Below are positions 35,234 to 44,694 of a stretch of 64,000 nucleotides of DNA, one piece after another. The stretch's first letter is position 1; each line of letters opens with the position of its first letter. Made by a program: the position numbers and the translations under genes. The stretch spans positions 1-64,000 of the forward strand of contig JARBUI010000017.1 of assembly GCA_029239755.1 (NCBI GenBank). Direction: 5' to 3'. The notes beneath the pieces were generated by a model that saw only the letters and a list, made by a program, of their open reading frames with translations, had not been told where the DNA came from and made no database searches. This stretch comes from Clostridia bacterium (lineage in GTDB: Bacteria > Bacillota > Clostridia > Lachnospirales > Cellulosilyticaceae).

Positions 35234-36482
35234 AAATCATATTTCTAATGAGATCCTCAAATGTATCTCGTTTTCTGATTAATCTAACGCTGCCGCTTGA
35301 TTCAACTAGTATTTCAGCAGGTCTAAATCTTTGATTGTAGCAAGAAGCCATACTATAGCCATAAGCACCAGCATCCATTAACGCAATGATATCACCGATC
35401 TGTGTTTCAGGAAGCAGTCTGTCTTTTGCAAGAATATCTCCGCTTTCACAGATATTGCCTACTACTGTAAACGGTGAAACGTCCTTTAAACGAGCTTCTT
35501 TAGAATAAATCTCAATATCATGATGTGAATCATACATAATAGGTCTTTGTAAAATATTAAAACCTATATCACATCCTAAATATTTTGTATCACCATTAGA
35601 TTTTAAAGCAGTAACATTACCCAGAACCGCACTGGATTCACAAACAATATATCTTCCAGGTTCAATTTGGAATTGAACCTTTTTGCCATAAGAATCAGCA
35701 AAGTCATGAAGTACCTCATCTAATATTTCACCAAGACCTTTAATATCTAATCTGCTTTCACCATCTTGTTTATGATAAGGAATACCAAATCCCCCCCCAA
35801 GGTCGATAAAAGTTAAATCATCAAACTGCCTTGCAATATTTAAAATAGAATCAAGACTTTGGATATATGGAGCTGGATCCATAAATAAAGAACCGATGTG
35901 CTGGTTAATACCTATTAAGGTTAAGTCATAAGTTTCAAGAAGCTTTTTAACTTCAGGAATAAATTCAGAGCCTATTCCAAACTTTGTTTTTTTACCACCT
36001 GTAACTACTTTCTCATGATGGCCAGCACCTACCCCAGGATTAAATCTAATAGCTATCTTGCCGCCTGGATTAAGTTCACCATACATTTTAAGCTGATCGA
36101 GCGAATCAATACTGGTTGTTACATTGCGCTTGATGGCATAAAGCATATCTTCTTTTGTAACGTTATTAGGAATAAAGAATAGTTCATCAGTCTTATAACC
36201 ACTTTGCTCAGCCAGAAATATTTCGCCTGGACTCATAACATCCGCATGCAAACCTTCTTCTCTTACGATCTTTAGAAGATGAATATTAGTATTTGCTTTG
36301 ATAGAATAGTGAGGTACGAAATTATCATAGGTCACTAAGTTCTTCATATCTTGGCAGCGTTCTCTTAAAATGTTTTCATTATAAACATATAGGGGACTCC
36401 CGTATTGACCCACTAAGTCAAACACATCATTTCCGCCATAAAAATTTGTTTCAGTTGTAAAATTACCATGTAAAGTATGCAT
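35232..36482 (-). CDS. lysA: Diaminopimelate decarboxylase
   Basis: A 416-residue PLP enzyme that decarboxylates meso-diaminopimelate to lysine. The PLP lysine is in HYSIKANTN. FIDLGGGFGIPYH and the C-terminal CESGD and DAGAYGYSMAS motifs are intact. GGAGGATATA precedes ATG 36482. The gene lies ten bases after a TrmB-like regulator on the same strand, so both are probably in one transcript. Confidence 0.95.
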   Translation of the reverse strand: MHTLHGNFTTETNFYGGNDVFDLVGQYGSPLYVYNENILRERCQDMKNLVTYDNFVPHYSIKANTNIHLLKIVREEGLHADVMSPGEIFLAEQSGYKTDELFFIPNNVTKEDMLYAIKRNVTTSIDSLDQLKMYGELNPGGKIAIRFNPGVGAGHHEKVVTGGKKTKFGIGSEFIPEVKKLLETYDLTLIGINQHIGSLFMDPAPYIQSLDSILNIARQFDDLTFIDLGGGFGIPYHKQDGESRLDIKGLGEILDEVLHDFADSYGKKVQFQIEPGRYIVCESSAVLGNVTALKSNGDTKYLGCDIGFNILQRPIMYDSHHDIEIYSKEARLKDVSPFTVVGNICESGDILAKDRLLPETQIGDIIALMDAGAYGYSMASCYNQRFRPAEILVESSGSVRLIRKRDTFEDLIRNMI

Positions 36483-36492
36483 TATATCCTCC

Positions 36493-37182
36493 TTAATGAT
36501 TGGTTAAAGTAATCATATCTAATTCTGTAATAAAGGATTCTCTCATAAGACGAACTAATGACTGGTTGCTAGAGTATAAGCACTGAGAACCTTCATGTTT
36601 TAAATCACCAGTAATAACTGATTTGGTATCAATGATCATATGGAATCCTTGGGGGGATTTATTTCTGATACCAAAGGTTACATCTTGGCTGATGTCTATT
36701 TTTTTATCACATAAGATTGTAACTTTTTTTGTCTGACTGATCATAAAAAGTTCTTCTTTTAATAGCTCAATATAAGAAGAAGTACTTAAGATGTAAAGAT
36801 GTGACTTGCATTGTAAAATGCTGTTTTTAATTTTAGAGAGTACATTATCATAACCTTTTATAGTTACGTAGGGTTCAGATACATCTATTCTGTCAGGAAA
36901 ATGCTCTTCAATATCCGCAAGTGTTTTAGTCATATTTCGCTTTGCTGAGAGAATAAGTTCTTCTTTAGATAGTGGTACATACTTAGTAGATTCACCTTCT
37001 GAAACATGACACATGCCTTTATCCTGCAAACTATACAAGGCAGCGTATATATTAGATCTGGAGATACCACTAAGTTTGGCTACCTCGTAACCAGTTAAAT
37101 TGCCATGCTTGCATAAAGTAATATAGACAGTTGCCTCAAGCGGGGAAAAGCCTATTTTTTGTAACGCTTCGTTAAAATCCAT
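36493..37182 (-). CDS. TrmB-family transcriptional regulator
   Basis: A 229-residue regulator. A winged helix-turn-helix spans about residues 12-65 (SPLEATVYITLCKHGNLTGYEVAKLSGISRSNIYAAL). A C-terminal effector domain resembles TrmB-type sugar/ligand sensors (HLYILSTSSYIELL). Its promoter region holds a 12-bp perfect inverted repeat, so autoregulation is likely. As the first gene of the unit with lysA, it may control lysine synthesis, but the ligand is unknown. Confidence 0.83.
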   Translation of the reverse strand: MDFNEALQKIGFSPLEATVYITLCKHGNLTGYEVAKLSGISRSNIYAALYSLQDKGMCHVSEGESTKYVPLSKEELILSAKRNMTKTLADIEEHFPDRIDVSEPYVTIKGYDNVLSKIKNSILQCKSHLYILSTSSYIELLKEELFMISQTKKVTILCDKKIDISQDVTFGIRNKSPQGFHMIIDTKSVITGDLKHEGSQCLYSSNQSLVRLMRESFITELDMITLTNH

Positions 37183-37191
37183 CGCATCACC

Positions 37192-37223
37192 TTTATAGTA
37201 GTATTATTTAGTACTACTATAAA
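37192..37223. promoter_or_regulatory. Inverted-repeat operator upstream of the TrmB-like gene
   Basis: TTTATAGTAGTA and TACTACTATAAA form a perfect 12-bp inverted repeat with eight bases between. The near arm abuts the AAAGGTGAT ribosome-binding site of the regulator. It is a good candidate for a self-binding site. An RNA hairpin hiding the ribosome-binding site is an alternative. Confidence 0.65.
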
Positions 37224-37349
37224 TCACGGTAAAAAAGATGTCAATATAGTATGTGAAATTAATGGTGAAAATGATAATAAATTGAAAGGATTTTTATTGG
37301 AAACTCAGCTAGTGTGAGACTTTGAGAAGCCCTACTTAAAAAATAAAAT

Positions 37350-37685
37350 TTAAATAAAGACAAATTGAACAAGTACCATATAGATAACTGTACCAGCCCC
37401 GATGCTAAGAAGTGTATTTTCTTTCCAATAATGCAGAACAATAATGCAAATTATTGCTATTATTTCCGGTATTCCATATGTAGGAGCTTTAAAGCTGGTA
37501 CCTTTAAGACAATATACCAGCAGCAAACCGATAGCAGAATAGGGTAAGACTTTGCCTAGATAACTGATATATGAATGATTTGCCTTAGTGTTTTGAAATA
37601 AAATAAAAGCCAAAAACCTTGTTATAATCGTGCCAAGAGTTACCATGCAAATAATAATGAAAGTTTGAATACTTGTTAAAATCAT
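37350..37685 (-). CDS. azlD: Branched-chain amino acid transport protein AzlD
   Basis: A 111-residue membrane protein with about four helices, matching the AzlD family in length and pattern (TRFLAFILFQN; SYLGKVLPYSAIGLLLVYCLK). AzlC and AzlD together form an exporter of branched-chain amino acids. Its start overlaps the end of azlC by four bases. Confidence 0.9.
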   Translation of the reverse strand: MILTSIQTFIIICMVTLGTIITRFLAFILFQNTKANHSYISYLGKVLPYSAIGLLLVYCLKGTSFKAPTYGIPEIIAIICIIVLHYWKENTLLSIGAGTVIYMVLVQFVFI

Positions 37686-38407
37686 TGTACTTCCTCCCTT
37701 ATTAAATTTCCCGCCTTTTTTGCTTCTTTGCGGAATAGGCTTAATACAGCCAATATTGCCGCCATGGAAGGAATAATAAAACTATTTTGTCCAAAGATAA
37801 TCAAACAAATGATAGAGCATAAAACACCTGTTATTGCGGGTTTGTGATTTTTCTGAGCTTTCCACTGTCCTACAAAGATTACGATAAAAAGGGCAGTTAA
37901 GACAAAATCAAGTCCTTTTGTATTAAATGAAATCATAGAACCGAGTAATCCGCCAAGTGCTGAACCGAGTACCCAATAGCTATGGTCAAGCAGAGTAATG
38001 AAAAACATAAATAAGTTGCGGTCGACGCCTTCTGGAGGTTCTGCCGAACAGATAATAGAGAATGTTTCATCACATAAAGCAAAGATAAGATAGGGCTTAA
38101 ATTTGCCAGTATCTTTGTATTTATCCAACATTGAAATGCCATAAAACAGATGTCTGGCATTTACCATTAATGTCATGAGTAAAGCATATACGGGATTAAA
38201 AACTGATGTAAGAAAAGTAATGGCTACATATTGAGCTGAGCCGGCAAAGGCTACAAGACTCATCAAAATAGTCCAGTAGACGCCATAGCCCTTACTTTTC
38301 ATTAAAATGCCATAGGCAATACCTAAGAAGATAAACCCGGTAAATACAGGGATTGTATGAGGAAAGGCGGCCTTTAATGCTGTTTTTATTTGTTTCAAAT
38401 TTATCAT
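37682..38407 (-). CDS. azlC: Branched-chain amino acid exporter subunit AzlC
   Basis: A 241-residue membrane protein of the AzlC family. FPHTIPVFTGFIFLGIAYGILM at the start and SLVAFAGSAQYVAITFL are typical, and the rest has about six helices. With AzlD it should export branched-chain amino acids or analogues. It follows the Lrp-type regulator by three bases, so lrp-azlC-azlD is one operon. Confidence 0.93.
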   Translation of the reverse strand: MINLKQIKTALKAAFPHTIPVFTGFIFLGIAYGILMKSKGYGVYWTILMSLVAFAGSAQYVAITFLTSVFNPVYALLMTLMVNARHLFYGISMLDKYKDTGKFKPYLIFALCDETFSIICSAEPPEGVDRNLFMFFITLLDHSYWVLGSALGGLLGSMISFNTKGLDFVLTALFIVIFVGQWKAQKNHKPAITGVLCSIICLIIFGQNSFIIPSMAAILAVLSLFRKEAKKAGNLIREEVQ

Positions 38408-38410
38408 CTC

Positions 38411-38884
38411 CTAATCTCCGTCAATAGGAACATAAACTGTTCGTTTTTCCGTTCCCATCACCATACTTGTTTCAACACTGCTGATTACAGAATTCTGCAT
38501 TAATGAATCAATTATAAAGTCCCGATAACTTTCCATATCCTTTGCTACAATCTTAAGCAGATAGTCGTGGCTTCCTGTAAGTGTGTAACACTCTTGAACC
38601 TGAGGAAACCTATTTATATCTTTTAAAAATGAATGGATGGTTTCCCTATTTAGAGGGGTTAAGTTGATGAGAACAAACGCAATGACTTCCATTCCTAATT
38701 TCTTTTCGTCAACAATAGTAGCAAATTTTTTTATAACACCAGTTTCTATTAAGTTCTTAGTTCTTGCAAGACAAGCTGATGGTGAAAGCCCTATTTTTTT
38801 TGACAAGTCACGATTGGATATTGAAGCATCATTTTGTAATTCTCTTAAGATTTCTTTATCGTTATTATCAAGGTCAATTGTCAT
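38411..38884 (-). CDS. Lrp/AsnC-family regulator
   Basis: A 157-residue regulator with an N-terminal helix-turn-helix (NDKEILRELQNDASISNRDLSKKIGLSPSACLARTKNL) and a C-terminal ligand-binding RAM domain (ECYTLTGSHDYLLKIV). It is the first gene of the azlCD operon, as AzlB is in B. subtilis. It probably represses the exporter until branched-chain amino acids accumulate. AAGGAGCG precedes the start. An imperfect AT-rich dyad about 38938-38975 (TTATATTTCGAAT / ATTCGTATTATA) upstream is a candidate binding site. Confidence 0.9.
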   Translation of the reverse strand: MTIDLDNNDKEILRELQNDASISNRDLSKKIGLSPSACLARTKNLIETGVIKKFATIVDEKKLGMEVIAFVLINLTPLNRETIHSFLKDINRFPQVQECYTLTGSHDYLLKIVAKDMESYRDFIIDSLMQNSVISSVETSMVMGTEKRTVYVPIDGD

Positions 38885-39189
38885 ATTACACGCTCCTTAT
38901 TATGAATTATATTCTGTATATAAGACATGATAAAGAATTATATTTCGAATGTCAATTAAAAATTCGTATTATATACTGAAAAATATTGAAGGCATTTGCT
39001 TGGAAATAGGCATAGAGCTAATAGATAAAGGGTGCTTTGTATGTGCAGTAGAGAAAAGCTTTTTAGTATTGATATGACTAAGTTGTAGAATAAGTAAAAA
39101 TAGGGTAATATAGTTTAGATATAGCGTTTTTTCATTAGGTGAATATAAACGATTATAAATAAAGTAATTATAAGTGAGGAGATTTTAGT

Positions 39190-39612
39190 ATGAGTAATCA
39201 AAATACGTGTTTTTACTGCGAGAAGGATCAAAGACTTAAAGATTTAATGATTGAAATCGCTCAGCTTGAGGTATCGACTGTTTTTTTATTTAAGGAGCAG
39301 AGCTATAAAGGCAGATGTGTTGTAGCCTATAACAAACATGTAAATGAATTATTTGAATTAGAAGATAAAGAGCTGGAATTATTTATGAAAGATGTAAAGA
39401 AAGTGGCTGGTACAATCCAAAAAGCCTTTTCCCCCAATAAAATTAATTATGGGGCATATTCAGATAAACTTCCTCATCTTCATTTTCATATCGTTCCAAA
39501 GTATGAAGACGGCCTTAATTGGGGCAGTACATTTGAAATGAATCCAGCAAAAGTATACCTAAGTGATGAAGAATATAAAGAAGTAGTTGATAAGATAAAA
39601 GAAAATTTATAA
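39190..39612 (+). CDS. HIT-family protein
   Basis: A 140-residue protein of the histidine-triad family, which hydrolyse or transfer nucleotides. The motif is HLHFHIVPKYED (HxHxH followed by hydrophobic-Pro), with the middle residues as in HIT proteins. The N-terminus has a CxxC pair (CFYCEKD), common in HIT proteins of Firmicutes as a possible zinc site. GTGAGGAG precedes ATG 39190. The 305-base gap upstream holds the Lrp region and no gene that I can see. Confidence 0.88.
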   Translation: MSNQNTCFYCEKDQRLKDLMIEIAQLEVSTVFLFKEQSYKGRCVVAYNKHVNELFELEDKELELFMKDVKKVAGTIQKAFSPNKINYGAYSDKLPHLHFHIVPKYEDGLNWGSTFEMNPAKVYLSDEEYKEVVDKIKENL

Positions 39613-39631
39613 TAAGAACATTAGAGAACCC

Positions 39632-39694
39632 AAAAATAGAAATGAACCCCACGAATTTCAGAAAATGATTCAGAATTCGTGGGGTATTCATTTT
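39632..39694 (-). terminator. Terminator between the HIT gene and a pseudogene remnant
   Basis: AATGAA-CCCCACGAATT pairs with AATTCGTGGGGTATTCATT. On the minus strand the stem is followed by CTATTTTT. It fits as the original terminator of the purine nucleoside phosphorylase remnant and may also stop the HIT transcript. Confidence 0.7.
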
Positions 39695-39695
39695 C

Positions 39696-39791
39696 TTATT
39701 TATAGTTAACTCCGGTCTCATCAGCAAGCGATTTTGCTTTGCGTATTAATTCCAGTTTATAAGGTTCAGACATATCATGAAATGGTTGAAA
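39696..39791 (-). pseudogene. Remnant of a purine nucleoside phosphorylase gene
   Basis: A minus-strand open stretch of about 31 codons between two stop codons reads FQPFHDMSEPYKLELIRKAK, continuing SLADETGVNYK. It resembles the F-DMS-x-x-Y segment of purine nucleoside phosphorylases (GPRFPDMSxAY in B. subtilis). Nothing recognisable follows or precedes it, and no ribosome-binding site exists. I read it as a decayed fragment. The rest of the 308-base gap to rarA holds a promoter and the terminator. Confidence 0.45.
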
Positions 39792-39823
39792 CTAGTGAGG
39801 ACATATGTCAAATATTTAATTAA

Positions 39824-39852
39824 TTGTATAAACTCTAGATATCCAATATAAT
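39824..39852 (+). promoter_or_regulatory. Promoter of rarA
   Basis: TTGTAT (39824-39829) and TATAAT (39847-39852) lie 17 bases apart, about 70 bases before the start codon. Confidence 0.6.
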
Positions 39853-39920
39853 GAAATAAAAGTGTCAATCTACAAATATCCTACACATTTTATCCCTATA
39901 CTACAGAGAAAGGTGAGTTT

Positions 39921-41249
39921 ATGGATCTATTTGAATATATCAGTGAAAAAAAAGGAAACAGTGAATCCCCATTAGCATCGAGAATGAGACCTAATAAAAT
40001 AGATGAAATAGTTGGACAAGAACATATTCTTGGTAAAGATAAGCTGCTTTACCGTGCGATTTTAGCTGATAAACTGCAGTCTCTTATTTTTTATGGCCCT
40101 CCTGGGACTGGTAAAACAACAATTGCTAAGGTGATAGCAGGCAGCACAAAAGCACATTTTATTGTACTTAATGCGACGACATCTGGTAAAGCAGATATTG
40201 TGAAAGCAGTAGAGGACGCAAAAGTGCAGCGTTCTATGACCGGAAAGAAAACCATTATTTTTATAGATGAAATTCACCGCTTCAATAAAGCACAGCAAGA
40301 TGCACTATTACCCTATACAGAAGACGGCACGATTGTCCTAATAGGGGCTACAACAGAAAACCCTTATTTTGAGGTGAACCGAGCACTTATATCTAGGTCC
40401 TTAGTATTTGAACTCTTGCCTCTTGGTACTGAAGACACAAAAAAGATTATTAAAGAAGCTGTTTATAATAAAGAACGAGGGCTTGGTTCTTATGCTATGG
40501 ATATTACAGAAGAGGCAATGAATTATCTTGCGGTCAGTACAAGCGGAGACGCAAGAAGTGCCCTAAATGCGATAGAACTCGCTGCTATGACTACAGAACG
40601 CTCAACGGATGGAATGATACATCTTACCCGTGAGGTTCTAAAGGAGTGCGTTCAAAAGAAAGTGCTTAATTATGATAAAGATGGGGATAACCACTATGAT
40701 ATTATTTCAGCTTTTATTAAAAGCATGAGGGGCAGTGACCAAAATGCAACAGCTCACTATCTGGCTAGGATGATCGAAGCTGGGGAAGACCCCAAATTTA
40801 TTGCAAGAAGAATTGCCATTTGTGCCAGTGAAGATGTAGGAAATGCAGATCCGCAGGCACTTATTTTAGCTACAAATGCTATGTTAGCAGTTGAAAGAAT
40901 AGGGATGCCGGAAGGACGCATCATCTTGTCTCAAGCCGCTCTTTATGTTGCATGTGCACCTAAAAGTAATGCCAGCTACCTTGCAATAAATAGAGCAATA
41001 GAAGATATAAGAACAAAGAATATAGGCATGGTTCCAGGACATCTAAGAGATAGTCATTATAATGGGGCAAAAGATATGGGACATGGCGTGGGTTATTTAT
41101 ACGCGCACGACTATCCACATCATTTTGTTAAGCAGCAATATCTTCCGGATAAATTAGAAGGAACCCTTTATTATGAGCCTACTGAAGAAGGCTATGAAAA
41201 AGAAATAAAAAAACTCTTAAATGAAAGAAAAGGCTCTAAGAGCCTATAA
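39921..41249 (+). CDS. rarA: Replication-associated recombination protein RarA (MgsA)
   Basis: A 442-residue AAA+ ATPase that acts at stalled replication forks. Walker A is GPPGTGKTT and Walker B IFIDEIHRFNKAQQD. ATTENPYFEVNRALISRS follows. The C-terminal MgsA domain with YNGAKDMGHG is present. AAAGGTGAG precedes ATG 39921. Its 3' end overlaps the convergent flippase gene by 14 bases, and no terminator lies between. Confidence 0.95.
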   Translation: MDLFEYISEKKGNSESPLASRMRPNKIDEIVGQEHILGKDKLLYRAILADKLQSLIFYGPPGTGKTTIAKVIAGSTKAHFIVLNATTSGKADIVKAVEDAKVQRSMTGKKTIIFIDEIHRFNKAQQDALLPYTEDGTIVLIGATTENPYFEVNRALISRSLVFELLPLGTEDTKKIIKEAVYNKERGLGSYAMDITEEAMNYLAVSTSGDARSALNAIELAAMTTERSTDGMIHLTREVLKECVQKKVLNYDKDGDNHYDIISAFIKSMRGSDQNATAHYLARMIEAGEDPKFIARRIAICASEDVGNADPQALILATNAMLAVERIGMPEGRIILSQAALYVACAPKSNASYLAINRAIEDIRTKNIGMVPGHLRDSHYNGAKDMGHGVGYLYAHDYPHHFVKQQYLPDKLEGTLYYEPTEEGYEKEIKKLLNERKGSKSL

Positions 41250-42765
41250 ACATTTTAATGTCTTTGATTGTAACACATTTTAAAATAAAGAGCATGGCTC
41301 CATAAAAAGCTCCCAGCATTAGAATTGCAATAAGTGTAGCTATACCTAATGAAAATACAGCAGTTAAGTAAGCATGGTGGATATATGTAGTAGTGAGTGC
41401 ACCAGCTAGGGCGGCAACAATCGGTTTGGCAATCCAGTTATTGATATCAATAGGTAAGTCTATGTTTTTAAGTACATGCCATAACAGTAAAATAGTTACG
41501 AATCCAGATTGGACGAGAAGTGCCAGAACAAATCCCAGAATACCCTTTTGAGGCACAATAGTAAGTATAATGGCTATGCATGTAAGTGACCCAAAGATAT
41601 TTGTTTTAAAGGTTTGTTTCTGCATGCCTAAACCATTCATTGTTCCAGTAAGAATGTTTTGTAAGTAGAGAAATGGACAAATAATAGCAAGCAGCTTAAG
41701 AAGTGCTCCTACATCTTCAATGCCATAACAAACAGTAGCGATTTCTTTAGAGAAACACAAAAATAAAGCAGTAGCACCAATACCAATCAGTGCAGAAAAC
41801 TGAATAGCTTTTCCGATAATTTTTTGCAGGGTTATATGGTTGTTTCTTGTAACGGCCTCTGATATTGCAGGGACTAATACCGTAGAAAGAGACATAGTTA
41901 CCATAGATGGAAAGAAAAGGAGAGGCAGAGCCATTCCGCTGAACTTGCCATAAAGGGATAAAGCCGCACTTGAGTCAAGACCAAACTTCTGCAGCTGAAT
42001 AGGGATAAGGATATTTTCAAAGGACTGCAGGGCGGAGGTCAAGAATCTATTAGCTGTTATGGGAATAGACAAGGCGAGTAAAGTATTAAAAGTTGCATGA
42101 TAAGCAAGTGTTGGCTTAGTGAAATGCAGCTTGCGCTGCTTTAACCTAAAAGCTGTAAAAGAGAGTATAAATGAAAAGACTTCCCCTACACACATCCCTA
42201 AAACACCTAGTGCACAAGCATATTCAAGACCTTTTGGAATGAAAAGGCCTGCAAATAAGTAAATAACAAGCATTCTTGCTGCTTGTTCAACTATTTGAGC
42301 AAGGGCAGAGACTGACATTTCCTGACGTCCTTGAAAATAGCCTCTGATGCAGCAGGCTGCAGACATAAAAGGAATACAGGAGGCAAGTATTTTTAGAGAC
42401 AAAGTTGTAACAGGTTCGTGGATGTAATAGGTGGCAATGAGTGGAGCAAATGTGTATAGTCCTAAGGATAAAACAACGCTTACTGTTAAAGCGATACTCA
42501 GGGATATTTTAAGAATTCGAACAGCATTGCTGTGCTGCCCCCTTGAAGTTTGTTCAGCAACTAATTTAGATACAGCAAGTGATATACCAGCAGATGATGC
42601 AGCCCAGAGCAGCATGTAAATAGGAAAGAGAAGCTGATAAAGGCCCATGCCTTCTGCACCCATTATATTTGACATATAGACTCTAAAGCCAAAGCCTAAT
42701 AACCTTGTAATGAGGCTGGCGAGTGTTAAGATAAGTGTTCCGGCAATAAGTGATTTTTTTCTCAT
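41236..42765 (-). CDS. SpoVB/MurJ-type polysaccharide flippase
   Basis: A 509-residue membrane protein of the MVF/MATE flippase superfamily with about 14 helices. The N-terminus LTLASLITRLLGFGFRVYMSNIMGAEGMGLYQL is typical of the SpoVB group. SpoVB and its paralogues flip lipid-linked cell-wall precursors, in B. subtilis for spore cortex. Several paralogues usually exist, so the role here (cortex or vegetative wall) stays open. The track starts at 42780. AAAGGAG overlapping that region sets ATG 42765 as better. Confidence 0.88.
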   Translation of the reverse strand: MRKKSLIAGTLILTLASLITRLLGFGFRVYMSNIMGAEGMGLYQLLFPIYMLLWAASSAGISLAVSKLVAEQTSRGQHSNAVRILKISLSIALTVSVVLSLGLYTFAPLIATYYIHEPVTTLSLKILASCIPFMSAACCIRGYFQGRQEMSVSALAQIVEQAARMLVIYLFAGLFIPKGLEYACALGVLGMCVGEVFSFILSFTAFRLKQRKLHFTKPTLAYHATFNTLLALSIPITANRFLTSALQSFENILIPIQLQKFGLDSSAALSLYGKFSGMALPLLFFPSMVTMSLSTVLVPAISEAVTRNNHITLQKIIGKAIQFSALIGIGATALFLCFSKEIATVCYGIEDVGALLKLLAIICPFLYLQNILTGTMNGLGMQKQTFKTNIFGSLTCIAIILTIVPQKGILGFVLALLVQSGFVTILLLWHVLKNIDLPIDINNWIAKPIVAALAGALTTTYIHHAYLTAVFSLGIATLIAILMLGAFYGAMLFILKCVTIKDIKMFIGS

Positions 42766-42875
42766 AGAAACTCCTTTCATAGTATGGATAGAAATGTGCA
42801 GCTAGTACAATTTATGAGACAAGATACTTAATTATGAAAATAATCCATAAAAAGAAGTAATATTTCACTTAAAAG

Positions 42876-42904
42876 TTGAGCATATGGCAATAATTATATA
42901 TAAT
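42876..42904 (+). promoter_or_regulatory. Promoter of the alarmone synthetase-metA unit
   Basis: TTGAGC (42876-42881) and TATAAT (42899-42904) lie 17 bases apart, 37 bases before the start codon. Confidence 0.65.
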
Positions 42905-42940
42905 GAGCATAAGGGGTATGTCATGTGGAGGTGAATTGAA

Positions 42941-43723
42941 ATGGAAATGAAAAACTGGAAGCAGATTTTATTGCCCTATACACAAGCAGTAGAAGAGCTA
43001 AAGGTGAAATTTAGAAGTATAAGAAGTGAGTTCATAAGTTTAGATGAATATTCACCAATTGAGTTCGTAACAGGCAGAGTTAAAAAAATATCCAGTATTT
43101 TGGAAAAGGCAAAAAAGAAGAACATACCCGTCGATGAGATTGAAGAGAAAGTAGAAGATATAGCTGGTATTCGTATTATGTGCCAGTTTGCAGAAGATAT
43201 CTACAAAGTTATTGATATTATACGAGCCAGGCATGGAAAAGATCTTTATATTGAAGAAGAAAGAGATTATATTACAAATATAAAAAGCAGTGGCTATCGC
43301 AGCTACCATATTATCATAAAATATCCTGTCCAGACAGGACATGGAGAAAAAATGATTTTTGCTGAAATTCAAATTAGAACACTTGCGATGAATTTTTGGG
43401 CAACGATAGAGCATTCCTTAAGATATAAGTATAAGCAAAACATGCCTACTCAGATACAAGAAAGACTAACTAAGGCAGCAGAAGCAGCCTATCAGTTAGA
43501 TAGAGAAATGGCTGAAATAAGAGAAGAGGTCCTTAAGTGTCAAGAATCCTTTCAACTAGAATCTAATTTGATAGCAGATATTTTTAGCAGCATTCAAGCT
43601 CTAAATAATAAGAATAGTACAAGAGACATGCATGAAATTTACGAAATGTTTTGGACACTATGGGAAGAGGGAGACATGATTAAATTAAGAGAGTTTAGTG
43701 AAAGTTTACAGTTCAATACGTGA
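42941..43723 (+). CDS. Small alarmone synthetase (RelQ-type GTP pyrophosphokinase)
   Basis: A 260-residue RelA/SpoT-domain protein that makes (p)ppGpp. Motifs seen are RVKKISSILEKAKKK, EDIAGIRIMCQF, NIKSSGYRSYHIII and AEIQIRTLAMNFWATIEHSLRYKY. There is no hydrolase (HD) domain and no TGS or ACT region, so it is a single-function synthetase like RelQ/YjbM. GTGGAGGTGA precedes ATG 42941. It lies 35 bases ahead of metA, which suggests a shared transcript. Confidence 0.9.
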   Translation: MEMKNWKQILLPYTQAVEELKVKFRSIRSEFISLDEYSPIEFVTGRVKKISSILEKAKKKNIPVDEIEEKVEDIAGIRIMCQFAEDIYKVIDIIRARHGKDLYIEEERDYITNIKSSGYRSYHIIIKYPVQTGHGEKMIFAEIQIRTLAMNFWATIEHSLRYKYKQNMPTQIQERLTKAAEAAYQLDREMAEIREEVLKCQESFQLESNLIADIFSSIQALNNKNSTRDMHEIYEMFWTLWEEGDMIKLREFSESLQFNT

Positions 43724-43758
43724 AAGTATAATGAATAAGAAATAGGGAGGGAATAAAT

Positions 43759-44673
43759 TTGCCAATTAGAGTTCCTAATGCACTTCCAGCTATAGAAGTA
43801 CTGCAGAAAGAAAATATATTTGTGATGGATGAAAATAGAGCTGTATCTCAGGACATAAGAGCACTTAAAATCGTAGTGCTGAATCTCATGCCTATTAAAC
43901 AAGAAACAGAAGTACAAATATTAAGGCTCCTTGGAAATACACCGCTTCAGATTGATATTACTTTGCTTCGGCCTATATCCCATGATAGTAAGAATACCTC
44001 TCAGGAGCATCTTGAAACCTTTTATAAGACGTTTGATCAAATTAAGGATTTAAAATTTGATGGCATGATTATAACAGGAGCACCAGTAGAACAAATGGAA
44101 TTTGAAAAAGTTACTTATTGGGATGAACTGACACAGATTATGGAGTGGTCTAAAAAGCATGTTACTTCAACTTTTCACATCTGCTGGGGAGCTCAGGCTG
44201 GACTTCATTATCACTATGGCATACAAAAGTATCAGCTTACCCAAAAGAAGTTTGGGGTATTTGAGCATACTATTGTTAACTTTGAAAAGCTGCTGCAAGG
44301 ATTAGATGACATTGTATACATACCTCATTCAAGACATAGTGAGGTTACTGCTGAGGAAATACTTGCATGTGATGGTCTTAAATTACTTTTACATTCAGAT
44401 AAAGCTGGAGTTGCACTTGTTATTTCTAATGACGGCAGGAACATTTTTGCCACTGGACATGCGGAATATGACCCAGGTACGCTTGAAAAAGAGTATATGA
44501 GAGATCTTAAAAAGAATCTTCCTATAGAAATGCCGGACAACTACTATATAGATGACGAAATGGAAAAAGGCACAGTTGTGCGTTGGCGTTCACATGCCTA
44601 TATTTTGTTTTCAAATTGGCTTAATTATTACGTATATCAAGTTACACCGTATAATTTAGATGAAATACGATAA
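43759..44673 (+). CDS. metA: Homoserine O-acetyltransferase (MetA type)
   Basis: A 304-residue enzyme activating homoserine for methionine synthesis. The nucleophile Cys142 lies in HICWGAQAG, and the downstream His-Glu pair is in ATGHAEYD. The residue that separates acetyl-CoA from succinyl-CoA users in the MetA family, position 111, is Glu here (TGAPVEQM). This predicts acetyl-CoA use, as in Bacillus cereus, although the family name is succinyltransferase. It starts with TTG at 43759 and has AGGGAGG in front. Confidence 0.93.
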   Translation: MPIRVPNALPAIEVLQKENIFVMDENRAVSQDIRALKIVVLNLMPIKQETEVQILRLLGNTPLQIDITLLRPISHDSKNTSQEHLETFYKTFDQIKDLKFDGMIITGAPVEQMEFEKVTYWDELTQIMEWSKKHVTSTFHICWGAQAGLHYHYGIQKYQLTQKKFGVFEHTIVNFEKLLQGLDDIVYIPHSRHSEVTAEEILACDGLKLLLHSDKAGVALVISNDGRNIFATGHAEYDPGTLEKEYMRDLKKNLPIEMPDNYYIDDEMEKGTVVRWRSHAYILFSNWLNYYVYQVTPYNLDEIR

Positions 44674-44694
44674 ACTAAAAAGGAGTCATAAAAT

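Noticed and set aside
43052-43414. 120-residue minus-strand ORF inside the alarmone synthetase gene
   Set aside because: The plus-strand frame contains all synthetase motifs, and the antisense frame is rich in Phe, Tyr, Cys and Asn as expected for a shadow.
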